From: Marinobacter halodurans
Lineage (GTDB): Bacteria > Pseudomonadota > Gammaproteobacteria > Pseudomonadales > Oleiphilaceae
Direction: 5' to 3'
NCBI RefSeq assembly: GCF_004327985.1
Contig: NZ_SJDL01000004.1
Location: forward strand, 62,001-126,000
DNA length: 64,000 bases
Shown here: positions 55,814-63,181 of the stretch, piece after piece
Layout of the letters: every line of letters begins with the position of its first letter
Position numbering within the stretch: the stretch's first letter is position 1
Position numbers and translations under genes: made by a program
The notes under the pieces: generated by a model
The model's database searches: none
What the model saw: the letters and a program-made list of their open reading frames with translations, nothing else
Told to the model about the DNA's origin: nothing

Positions 55814-57214
55814 ATGAACAACAACAAGACGCTCATCTGGCTGGCGCCCGGAGGAGCGATACCGGATTCCTGTGGCGAACTGGCCCGCCACTGGGCGCTC
55901 TACCCGGCGGATCTGTCCGTGCCGGCGCGGCGCCGGACCACCGCGCTGCCCAAAGTACGGGTGGGCGTCATCGATCTGACCGGCTTCAAGCCCGACCAGC
56001 AGCCGCACCTGGAGAGCTGGATCGAAGCGCTGAGCCCGACCCAGTGGGTTGGCCTGCTGGCGGAACAACCCGCGGCGGACAGCCCGCTCAGCGAGATGGT
56101 GGCCGCCCACTGCACCGACTACCACACCCTGCCCTACGACATGCTGCGACTGGACAATACCCTGGGCCACCTGTGGGGCATGGCGGAACTGCTGAACCAG
56201 CTGCAGGGGCGGGTGCGCCAGCCATTCCAGCTGCACGCCCTGGCCGGCCGCTCGCCCGCCATCCAGCAGACCCGGGCCCTGCTCCGGCGCCTGGCCCAGA
56301 CCGCCGAGCCGGTCCTGATTACCGGTGAGAGCGGGACCGGCAAGAACGCGGCATGCCGGTTTATCCACGAGCATTCAGCCGTGCAGCAGGGCCCGTTTGT
56401 CACCGTCAATTGCGCGGCGCTGCCGGTCAACCTGACCCAGAGCGAACTGTTCGGGTATGAGAAAGGTGCCTTCACCCACGCCCTGACCGCGCGCGCCGGT
56501 CGTATCGAACAGGCCGATGGCGGGACCCTGATCCTGCGGGACATCGACGAGCTGCAGCTGGAGCAGCAATCCGCCCTGTTGCGGTTTCTCCAGGAGGGCC
56601 TGGTGGAGCGTCTCGGCTGCCAGCGACAGCGCCGGGTCCATGCCCGCGTCATCGCCACCAGCTCCCAGCCGCTGGAACCGCTGGTGGCGCAGGAACGCTT
56701 CCGCGCCGATATCTTCTATCGCCTGGGCAACCTACAGATCGCCCTGCCGCCGCTGCGCGAGCGCCTGGAAGACCTGCCCGAACTGGCCGGTTCGATCCTG
56801 CGCGCCGCGGCTCGGCATGGTCGTCACCATCGTCGGCGCCTGTCCGAGGCCGCCATGGCCAGCCTGCTCGCACACCCATGGCCGGGCAACCTGCGTGAGC
56901 TGCAAAACCGCCTGCAGCGGGCCATCCTGCTGAGCGAGTCGGACACCATCACCCCCGCCGACCTGGGCCTGGATAGCGGCGCACCGGAAGCCAGCGCCCC
57001 TGCCCAGCTTTCCCTGGCCCGGTTTCGCGCCCGCGCCGAGCGGGAAGCCATTACCCACTGCCTCAACCTGGCCAACAACAACATTTCCGCGGCGGCGCGC
57101 ATGCTGCAGATTTCGCGCCTGTCGCTCTATCGCCTGATGGCAAAGCACGATACCGGCCCGGCCCCGTCGGCTCACGGCCGGCCGCCAGCCGCCCGCAAAG
57201 GAGGATTGTCATGA
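55814..57214 (+). CDS. VpsR-like enhancer-binding transcriptional regulator
   Basis: A 466-residue regulator. The N-terminal 130 residues form a VpsR-type receiver-like domain (KVRVGVIDLTGFKPDQ, SPTQWVGLLAEQPAA, YHTLPYDMLRLDNTLGHLWG). The AAA+ domain has Walker A GESGTGKN (171-178). The sigma-54 contact loop reads GAFTHA (218-223) instead of GAFTGA, and Walker B reads LILRDID where LDE is usual. A Fis-type helix-turn-helix (NNNISAAARMLQISRLSLYR) closes it. VpsR, a c-di-GMP-binding biofilm activator, has similarly lost sigma-54 features. The stop overlaps the next gene (ATGA), so it probably controls the surface-fibre genes beside it. Confidence 0.82.
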   Translation: MNNNKTLIWLAPGGAIPDSCGELARHWALYPADLSVPARRRTTALPKVRVGVIDLTGFKPDQQPHLESWIEALSPTQWVGLLAEQPAADSPLSEMVAAHCTDYHTLPYDMLRLDNTLGHLWGMAELLNQLQGRVRQPFQLHALAGRSPAIQQTRALLRRLAQTAEPVLITGESGTGKNAACRFIHEHSAVQQGPFVTVNCAALPVNLTQSELFGYEKGAFTHALTARAGRIEQADGGTLILRDIDELQLEQQSALLRFLQEGLVERLGCQRQRRVHARVIATSSQPLEPLVAQERFRADIFYRLGNLQIALPPLRERLEDLPELAGSILRAAARHGRHHRRRLSEAAMASLLAHPWPGNLRELQNRLQRAILLSESDTITPADLGLDSGAPEASAPAQLSLARFRARAEREAITHCLNLANNNISAAARMLQISRLSLYRLMAKHDTGPAPSAHGRPPAARKGGLS

Positions 57215-58257
57215 TCCGCTATGCCCTGGTTCCCGCTGTCCTTGGCAGCAGTCTGCTCCTGCAACCCGCCCTCGCCCAAACGTCAACCGCCGACGAGGAG
57301 GCCCAACGTATCAACGAAAAGGCCAGCGAAATCGCGTCGATCACCACCGATCGGGGAATCGTGACGCGCCCCGGCAAGTTCGTCATCGAACCGGCGTTTT
57401 CCTACGCCAACAGCAACTCGACGCTGGTGGCGATCGAGGGGTACACGGTCATTCCGGCGCTGCTGGTCGGGCTGATCAATGTCTCCGAAGTGCAGCGCGA
57501 TATCTTTGTCGGCGCGCTGACCCTGAAATACGGCATTACCAGCCGTCTGGAAACCACGATCCGGGTTCCCTACCTGGATATCCACGAAGATTTGCGCGAG
57601 CGCGAGGCGTTTCAGGGCACACCGGTGGACCGCCTGACCGAATCGTCCGGCCAGGGTCTGGGGGACATTGAGGCCACGCTCCGCTATCAGTTCAACGACG
57701 GCGTCGAGGGCTGGCCCTACATCATCGGCACCTTCCGGGTGAAGGCCCCGACCGGGGAGGGGCCCTACGACGTGGACCGGCGTGTGCTGGAAGACAGCCA
57801 GGGCAACCCGATTGGCGTGGCCTTTACCGAGCGCCCCACCGGCTCCGGTTTCTGGGGTGTGGAACCGGGCCTCTCCTTCATTTACCCCTCCGATCCGGCG
57901 GTGCTGTTCGGCAACCTCAGCTACACCTACACCATCGAGGAAGACGAGGGCTTCGAGAATGGCGGCACCATTGATCCCGGCGATATCATCCGCTTCGGGT
58001 TCGGGATGGGGTTTGCCTTCAACGAGCGCACGTCGTTCAGTCTCGGCTACGACCATTCCGTGATTCCCAAGACCGACGTCGAATTCGACAACGACCTGAA
58101 CAACGCGCAGTTCGACCGCATCCAGGTGGGCTCGCTGTCGTTCGGGCTGTCCCAGCAGCTGACCCCGGATACCAGCATGAGTCTGTCCGTCAGCATCGGC
58201 GTCACCGAAAACGCCCCCACGACGGAGCTCACCCTCAAGTTGCCGATCGCCTTCTGA
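57211..58257 (+). CDS. FapF-like outer-membrane beta-barrel protein
   Basis: A 348-residue outer-membrane protein. A signal peptide (about residues 1-22, ending ALA) is followed by a short charged helix (TADEEAQRINEKASEIASI) and a segment GIVTRPGKFVIEPAFSYANS. A barrel of about 12 amphipathic strands ends in aromatic Phe (LKLPIAF). This is the plan of FapF, the trimeric exporter of Pseudomonas functional amyloid, though the coiled-coil plug is shorter. It also fits the broad phenol-MetA-type barrel family. Translationally coupled to the regulator and convergent with a FapD-like operon, which supports an export role. Confidence 0.72.
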   Translation: MIRYALVPAVLGSSLLLQPALAQTSTADEEAQRINEKASEIASITTDRGIVTRPGKFVIEPAFSYANSNSTLVAIEGYTVIPALLVGLINVSEVQRDIFVGALTLKYGITSRLETTIRVPYLDIHEDLREREAFQGTPVDRLTESSGQGLGDIEATLRYQFNDGVEGWPYIIGTFRVKAPTGEGPYDVDRRVLEDSQGNPIGVAFTERPTGSGFWGVEPGLSFIYPSDPAVLFGNLSYTYTIEEDEGFENGGTIDPGDIIRFGFGMGFAFNERTSFSLGYDHSVIPKTDVEFDNDLNNAQFDRIQVGSLSFGLSQQLTPDTSMSLSVSIGVTENAPTTELTLKLPIAF

Positions 58258-58264
58258 AGGTGCG

Positions 58265-58285
58265 CCCCGGCTCAACGAGCCGGGG
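58265..58285. terminator. Bidirectional terminator-like hairpin
   Basis: CCCCGGCTC, loop AAC, GAGCCGGGG, then TTTG on the plus strand. It lies between the convergent barrel gene and the secreted-protein gene, whose stop codon is inside the stem. Confidence 0.65.
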
Positions 58286-58895
58286 TTTGCAGGAAGTTGT
58301 CAGGGAGGTAACTGGGCAGACCGACATTGTTGAGCTGAATATTCAGCGAGCGGATGTTCTGGATAACCCGTTCGTTGACGTCATTCTGGATGCGGGTCGC
58401 CCAGGCGCCACTGCGCAACTCGCTGGCCACGATCGTGGTGGCATTGGCGCCGGTGCTGATCATCGGCGAGCTGATGGTCGTGCCTTGGGCGGGCGATGAT
58501 GAGGCCACCGGAGTGGACTGGCCCGAGCTGCCGCCCACACCACTGCCGCTACTGCCGGATGCCGGAGACGCGGCCGGACGGGAGATCTGCACCTGCTCAA
58601 TCTGGTGCGCCACGGCGCCACTGCCGACGGCCTGATTCAGGTTGGGAATCAGCAGCCGGTTGATCACTTCGATCTGGCCGTCGATGGCCACCACCTGCTC
58701 CAGCCCGATGCTGATCTCCAGGTTGCCAATGCGGAAGCCACCCCGTTGCTGATCCAGAATCGGATCGTCCAGGGTCGACAATCCCCATTCGGTGGCCGCA
58801 CCGACCGGTCCGGCTCCGGCGAGACCCGCCACCAGCAGCGCCAGGACGAGCGTTCTGCGGCGTAGCGGTTGTCCGTATTCTTTGTGGGTTTCCAT
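58272..58895 (-). CDS. Secreted protein with double-glycine-like site (Fap-like operon)
   Basis: A 207-residue exported protein. A long signal peptide (LRRRTLVLALLVAGLAG, cut near VGA) is followed by a 20-residue stretch ending in QQRGG (residues 51-53), with Leu at -7, -12 and -15 from the second Gly, like a C39 double-glycine leader. Then come hydrophobic strands (FRIGNLEISIGLEQVVAIDG), a Ser/Gly-rich linker (about 115-150) and a helical C-terminus. The ATG at 58895 lies 5 bases past the peptidase stop; GTG at 58904 or ATG at 58907 are alternatives. Its position resembles fapE, but I cannot confirm homology. Confidence 0.65.
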   Translation of the reverse strand: METHKEYGQPLRRRTLVLALLVAGLAGAGPVGAATEWGLSTLDDPILDQQRGGFRIGNLEISIGLEQVVAIDGQIEVINRLLIPNLNQAVGSGAVAHQIEQVQISRPAASPASGSSGSGVGGSSGQSTPVASSSPAQGTTISSPMISTGANATTIVASELRSGAWATRIQNDVNERVIQNIRSLNIQLNNVGLPSYLPDNFLQTPAR

Positions 58896-58900
58896 AAGTG

Positions 58901-59599
58901 TCACCATTCCACACCGAGCGGCGCAAACAACGTCGGTGCCGCGAGGGCCGAGTCGCCCGGTGCATTGTTGTTGCTGATCGGGGCACGGGCCACCTGTCGC
59001 CACTCCACATCCCGGTTGAAGTGCGCCCGTCCATCACCGAGGTGGCTGCGAATCACAAACGCCACCCCATCCCAACGTGACTCGAAATCCTGATGGGTGA
59101 AGACCTTGAGCCCGCGGGCCGGATCGCCCACCAGGACTTCCTTCTCGGTGATCCCCTTGACGATGACGAAGTGGCGGAAGCCATTCATGTCCAGCAGGAC
59201 GATCAGGGGAATCCTCACCTTGTCCCGGATATCCGCCAGGCCCATGCGGAAGCCGTCCGCCTGGAATCCCTGGCCCTCCAGGTAATGCTTCATGTCGAGC
59301 ATGGAGAAGCCCTGTTGTCGGACCTTCTCCTCATCGGCCACCGCGATCATCGAACGAAACACGGTCTGTTCACTCACCGGGTGGCCGTAATGATAGGTCA
59401 GCAGCGACGCCAGGGCCGCCGAGCCGCAGCTGAAGTCATACTGCTGCTGCACGACGGTCAGGAAGCGACGCTCCTGAAAACTCATGACTTTGACGGGCAT
59501 ATCGCCGCCCAGTCCGGGCAACCGGACGGTCCCTGCCAACGCCAGGGGACTGACAGCGACCAGCCCGGCCCACACAAGTGCGGCAGCCCTGTTCCCCAT
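58901..59599 (-). CDS. FapD-like periplasmic C39 family peptidase
   Basis: A 232-residue cysteine peptidase with a signal peptide (LVWAGLVAVSPLALA). The catalytic set is complete: Gln52 and Cys58 in QQQYDFSCGSAALASLL, His143 in GFRHFVIVKG and Asp159 in VGDPARG. Unlike bacteriocin C39 domains it is not fused to an ABC transporter and is exported on its own, as FapD is. FapD is needed for amyloid secretion in Pseudomonas. A strong AGGAGA site precedes the ATG. It lies between two genes for secreted proteins, its likely substrates. Confidence 0.85.
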   Translation of the reverse strand: MGNRAAALVWAGLVAVSPLALAGTVRLPGLGGDMPVKVMSFQERRFLTVVQQQYDFSCGSAALASLLTYHYGHPVSEQTVFRSMIAVADEEKVRQQGFSMLDMKHYLEGQGFQADGFRMGLADIRDKVRIPLIVLLDMNGFRHFVIVKGITEKEVLVGDPARGLKVFTHQDFESRWDGVAFVIRSHLGDGRAHFNRDVEWRQVARAPISNNNAPGDSALAAPTLFAPLGVEW

Positions 59600-59611
59600 G
59601 GCGCTTCTCCT

Positions 59612-59962
59612 CTAGTGGTTGATCAGGACATTGATCTGCGTGCTGTCCTGAATCACCACGTGGTTACCGGTGTTCTGGATCACCGTCGCGACACCATTCA
59701 TGTTGTCAAAGGCATGATCCGAAATGACGTTGTCACCCGTGATAACCGTACCGTTGAGCACGTTGTCGGCGACGATCGCATTCTGGTCGGTGTCGTTCAC
59801 CTGCCACTGGAAGGGGATGCCCTGACGGCCATTCGCCTCCTGGAGTTGGTCCGCGCTGAGCGCTTCACCGGTGAACAGTGCGTCATCGGCAGCGGCCAGC
59901 GAACTCAACAATGGCAGAACTATCCAGAGTGCGTGCCGGGTATTACGCCGTCTTTCAACCAT
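59612..59962 (-). CDS. Small secreted Asn/Val-rich protein of the Fap-like operon
   Basis: A 116-residue protein with a signal peptide (HALWIVLPLLSSLAAA) and a mature part of strand-forming repeats (NAIVADNVLN, then GTVITGDNVI). Its end, GVATVIQNTGNHVVIQ, matches GVGAFAQNAGNASVTQ in the large repeat protein upstream at eight positions, including QN-x-GN and V-x-Q. A LSADQLQEANGRQG segment follows the signal peptide. It looks like a fibre minor subunit or nucleator. GGAGG precedes the ATG by 7 bases. No named family recognised. Confidence 0.65.
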   Translation of the reverse strand: MVERRRNTRHALWIVLPLLSSLAAADDALFTGEALSADQLQEANGRQGIPFQWQVNDTDQNAIVADNVLNGTVITGDNVISDHAFDNMNGVATVIQNTGNHVVIQDSTQINVLINH

Positions 59963-60019
59963 GGCTGCACCTCCTGGAAAAAAGGATCACGCCCGCAGCT
60001 GGGGCGTGATCCGAGCCGA

Positions 60020-61057
60020 TCACTGACCTGAAGTCAGGTTGGACTGCACACTCACATTGGCCTGAGTCACGCTGGCGTTGCCGGCGTTCTGGGCAAAGGC
60101 ACCAACACCGGTGAAGTTGGCCGACCCACCAGAGATCTCGTTGGAGTGGTTGACCCAGGTGTATGCGCCTTTCTTGTCGGCACTGCCATAGGTGGTGGTG
60201 ACTCCGGACACGCTGCCGTTCAGGTCAGCGTTGTTCAGGAACACACTCAGATTCAGCGAGTTGGTGCTGTTGTCTGAGTTGTCACTGTTATCCGAGTTGT
60301 CGGAATTGTCGTTGCCGCTGTTGGCGATCTTGTAGGCATCGGTGATGCTGTTGTCGGTGTTCGCGGTGTTGCCGGAATCGTTGGTGGAATTGTCGTTTCC
60401 GCTATCCGCCACATTGGTGCTGGCGTCGTTGGCGGAATTGTCGTTGCCACTGTCGGCCACATTGGTGCTGTTGTCCGAGCTGTCGTTGGCACTGTCCGCA
60501 ACATTCGTGCTGTTGTCATTGCCCGAATTGTTGGTTGAGCTGTCATTGCCACTGTCAGCCACATCGACGTTGGTACTGGCGTCATTTGCGGAGTTGTCGT
60601 TGCCACTGTCAGCCACGTTGGTACTGTTGTTGGAGCTGTCGTTACCACTGTCAGCCACATCGACATTGGTACTGGCGTCATTCGCGGAGTTGTCGTTGCC
60701 ACTGTCAGCCACATCGACATTGGTACTGGCGTCATTCGCGGAGTTGTCGTTGCCACTGTCAGCCACGTTGGTGCTGTTGTTGGAGCTGTCGTTGGCACTG
60801 TCCGCAACGTTCGTGCTGTTGTCGTTGCCCGAGTCGTTGGTGGAACTATTATTGGCGCTGTCAGCCACGTCCACAGCCACATCGGTGCTGTTGTCGTTGC
60901 CGGAATCGGTGTTACCGGAATAGCCGTTGTTTGCAGTCGACGTATCATCCGCATTGGTATTCGGGTCGCCATCTCCCCCCTGGTCAGCCAGAGCAACGCC
61001 GGACAGGCCGAGACTCATCGCAATAGCCATCGCTAGCAAGCTTTTCTGTGCTCTCAT
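60020..61057 (-). CDS. Large secreted Asn/Asp/Ser repeat protein, possible amyloid subunit
   Basis: A 345-residue exported protein: signal peptide to ALA24, an acidic linker, then about residues 52-265 of near-exact repeats built from SGNDNSANDASTNVDVAD-type units (18 residues) and shorter 14-residue forms. A run of SDN triplets follows, then a distinct 79-residue C-terminal domain (SLNLSVFLNNADLNGSVSGV to SVQSNLTSGQ). The repeats are very acidic and almost free of hydrophobic residues except the VADS steps. There is no Cys. First gene of the operon with FapD-like peptidase; AAGGA before the ATG. The repeats differ from FapB/FapC, so this is a divergent fibre subunit or matrix protein by context only. 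Confidence 0.68.
   Translation of the reverse strand: MRAQKSLLAMAIAMSLGLSGVALADQGGDGDPNTNADDTSTANNGYSGNTDSGNDNSTDVAVDVADSANNSSTNDSGNDNSTNVADSANDSSNNSTNVADSGNDNSANDASTNVDVADSGNDNSANDASTNVDVADSGNDSSNNSTNVADSGNDNSANDASTNVDVADSGNDSSTNNSGNDNSTNVADSANDSSDNSTNVADSGNDNSANDASTNVADSGNDNSTNDSGNTANTDNSITDAYKIANSGNDNSDNSDNSDNSDNSTNSLNLSVFLNNADLNGSVSGVTTTYGSADKKGAYTWVNHSNEISGGSANFTGVGAFAQNAGNASVTQANVSVQSNLTSGQ
60263..60904. repeat. In-frame tandem repeats within the secreted protein gene
   Basis: Units of 54 bases (18 codons) and 42 bases recur, several nearly identical at DNA level (compare 60590-60750). The left end carries a 9-base repeat coding for SDN. Unit number is likely to vary between strains by slippage or recombination. 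Confidence 0.85.
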
Positions 61058-61160
61058 GATCCCATTCCTTCTATAGTATTGGTTTTTCTTGGATCCACGT
61101 CGGAGCCGTGTCCGTTCGACGACGGCGGGTCAAGGACGCATGATCCGCGAATGGGGTTGG

Positions 61161-61176
61161 AGCGATTCCCGTGCCA
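61161..61176 (-). promoter_or_regulatory. Sigma-54 -24/-12 promoter of the Fap-like operon
   Basis: On the minus strand TGGCACG, GGAA, TCGCT: a perfect -24 heptamer and correctly spaced -12 GC. The start site would be near 61150, about 95 bases before the first gene. RpoN dependence is known for the Pseudomonas fap operon. Confidence 0.65.
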
Positions 61177-61392
61177 ATCGCATCCTTATCCGTCTAACAC
61201 CTTCATTCATAAAGGGATTTCAAACGGCCCCGGAAGTCGCGTTCGGGCGCATCCCGTAAGACTGTTTCACCTCTGAGACAGACCAAAGGCGCTGCTGGTG
61301 GGACAGTCCGGAAATTGACTCGACAATTCAATCAGATAGGAAGGCAACGGGGTGTATGTGCAACTGACGGCGATACCACTGGCTGCAGACGT

Positions 61393-61421
61393 AAAAAAGC
61401 CCCGCCGGATGGCGGGGCTTT
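61393..61421 (-). terminator. Rho-independent terminator of aceA
   Basis: AAAGCCCCGCC, ATCC loop, GGCGGGGCTTTTTT on the minus strand, 61 bases past the aceA stop. Confidence 0.85.
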
Positions 61422-61481
61422 CGGGTATCGGTCCGGAACGGACGGGGGTGTCCCGGACCGATAACAACCCAGACCGTCGGA

Positions 61482-63077
61482 TTAACCGAACTGGTTCATG
61501 GTGTTGTCTTTACCGCCAGCCTTCAGGGCGGCGTCACCGGCGAAGAACTCCTTGTGGTCATCACCGATGTTGGAGCCGGCCATATCCTGGTGCTTGACCG
61601 TGGCGATGCCCTGACGGATTTCCTTGCGCTGGACACCACCGACGTAGGCCAGCATGCCTTCGTCACCGAAGTAACCCTTGGCCAGGTTGTCGGTGGACAG
61701 GGCCGCGGTGTGGTAGGTCGGCAGCGTGATCAGGTGGTGGAAGATGCCCGCTTCGGCAGACGCCTTGCGCTGGAAGTCAGCGGTCCACTCGTCAGCCAGT
61801 TTGCCCAGCTCGGTGTCGTCGTACTCGGCGTTCATCAGGTCGCCACGCTCGTAAGCAGACACGTCCTTGCCTTCTTCTTTCCACGCGTCGAAGACCTGCT
61901 GACGGAAGTTCAGGGTCCAGTTGAAGGACGGGCTGTTGTTGTAAACCAGCTTGGCATCGGGCACCACTTCACGGATGCGGTTAACCATGGCAGCGATCTG
62001 GCCAACGTGCGGCTTCTCGGTTTCGATCCACAGCAGGTCAGCGCCGTTCTGCAGGCTGGTGATGCAGTCCAGGACAACGCGGTCTTCGCCAGTGCCCGGC
62101 TTGAACTGGAACAGGCCAGACGCCAGACGCTTCGGCTTGACCAGTTGACCGTTCTGCTTGATCACCACGTCGCCGTTGTTGATGTCTTCGGCTTTCTCGA
62201 TGACGTCGCCATCGATGAAGCTGTTGTACTGGTCGCCCAGATCGCCCGGCTCGTTGGTCACGGCGATCTTCTGGGTCAGGCCAGCGCCCAGGGAGTCGGT
62301 ACGCGCCACGATGACACCGTCGTCGATACCCAGTTCCAGGAACGCCAGACGAACCGCGTTGATCTTGGACAGGAAGTCAGCGTGCGGAACGGTTACCTTG
62401 CCGTCCTGGTGACCACACTGCTTCTCGTCGGATACCTGGTTCTCGATCTGGATGCAGCAGGCACCGGCTTCGATCATCTTCTTGGCCAGCAGGTAAGTCG
62501 CCTCGGCGTTACCGAAACCGGCGTCGATGTCGGCAATGATCGGCACCACGTGGGTTTCGTGGTTTTCGATCTTGTTCAGCAGCTCTTGCTCTTTGGCGCT
62601 GTCGCCGGCTTTCTTGGCTTCTTCCAGGTCACGGAACAGGTGGTTCAGTTCCCAGGCATCCGCCTGACGCAGGAAGGTGTACAGCTCTTCGATCAGCGCA
62701 GCAACGGAGGTCTTCTCGTGCATGGACTGGTCAGGCAGCGGACCGAACTCGGAACGCAGGGCCGCAACCATCCAGCCGGACAGGTACAGGTAACGACGCT
62801 TGGTGGAACCAAAGTGCTTCTTGATGGAGATCAGCTTCTGCTGACCGATGAAGCCGTGCCAGCAGCCCAGGGACTGGGTGTACTGGGCGGTATCCGCGTC
62901 GTAGTTCGCCATGTCTTCACGCATGATCTTCGCGGTGTACTTGGCGATGTCCAGACCGGTCTTGAACTTGTTCTGCGCGCGCATGCGGGCAGCGTGTTCC
63001 GGGTTGATACCTTCCCAGCCCTTCATCTTCTCTTTCAGGGCTTTAATGGCCTCGATGTCTTGATTGTACTGTGACAT
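61482..63077 (-). CDS. aceA: Isocitrate lyase
   Basis: A 531-residue isocitrate lyase of the long type found in Pseudomonas and Marinobacter. The catalytic cysteine lies in EKQCGHQDGKV; the metal and substrate parts include PIIADIDAGFGNAEATYLL and LLWIETEKPHVGQIAAM, and NNSPSFNWTLNFR is typical. It splits isocitrate into glyoxylate and succinate for growth on acetate or fatty acids, matching the lipid-handling genes of the window. The ATG at 63077 opens MSQYNQDIEAIKAL; the frame upstream to 63152 is not conserved. Confidence 0.96.
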   Translation of the reverse strand: MSQYNQDIEAIKALKEKMKGWEGINPEHAARMRAQNKFKTGLDIAKYTAKIMREDMANYDADTAQYTQSLGCWHGFIGQQKLISIKKHFGSTKRRYLYLSGWMVAALRSEFGPLPDQSMHEKTSVAALIEELYTFLRQADAWELNHLFRDLEEAKKAGDSAKEQELLNKIENHETHVVPIIADIDAGFGNAEATYLLAKKMIEAGACCIQIENQVSDEKQCGHQDGKVTVPHADFLSKINAVRLAFLELGIDDGVIVARTDSLGAGLTQKIAVTNEPGDLGDQYNSFIDGDVIEKAEDINNGDVVIKQNGQLVKPKRLASGLFQFKPGTGEDRVVLDCITSLQNGADLLWIETEKPHVGQIAAMVNRIREVVPDAKLVYNNSPSFNWTLNFRQQVFDAWKEEGKDVSAYERGDLMNAEYDDTELGKLADEWTADFQRKASAEAGIFHHLITLPTYHTAALSTDNLAKGYFGDEGMLAYVGGVQRKEIRQGIATVKHQDMAGSNIGDDHKEFFAGDAALKAGGKDNTMNQFG

Positions 63078-63150
63078 GGTCGATCCTGTTATCAGTTGAT
63101 GAGCCAAACGTCCGGCGGCAGGAACCCGCTGCCAGCCGACGATGGAAGCC

Positions 63151-63179
63151 ATTCTACGAACGTCTTATCCATCATTAAA
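63151..63179 (-). promoter_or_regulatory. Possible aceA promoter
   Basis: On the minus strand TTTAAT, 17 bases, TAGAAT, about 75 bases before the aceA ATG, in an AT-rich stretch. Confidence 0.35.
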
Positions 63180-63181
63180 AT

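Larger units (their letters stand above)
61058..61481. other. Gene-free region between the Fap-like operon and aceA
   Basis: 424 bases that hold the sigma-54-like element (61161-61176), a leader of about 95 bases for the repeat-protein operon, and the aceA terminator (61393-61421). Nothing else is seen between 61180 and 61390. Confidence 0.5.

Noticed and set aside
58901-59599. Bacteriocin-processing C39 transporter
   Set aside because: The C39 domain stands alone with a signal peptide and no ABC transporter parts.
60263-60904. Regular repeats as a CRISPR array
   Set aside because: Repeats are in frame, coding, and without unique spacers; no cas genes nearby.
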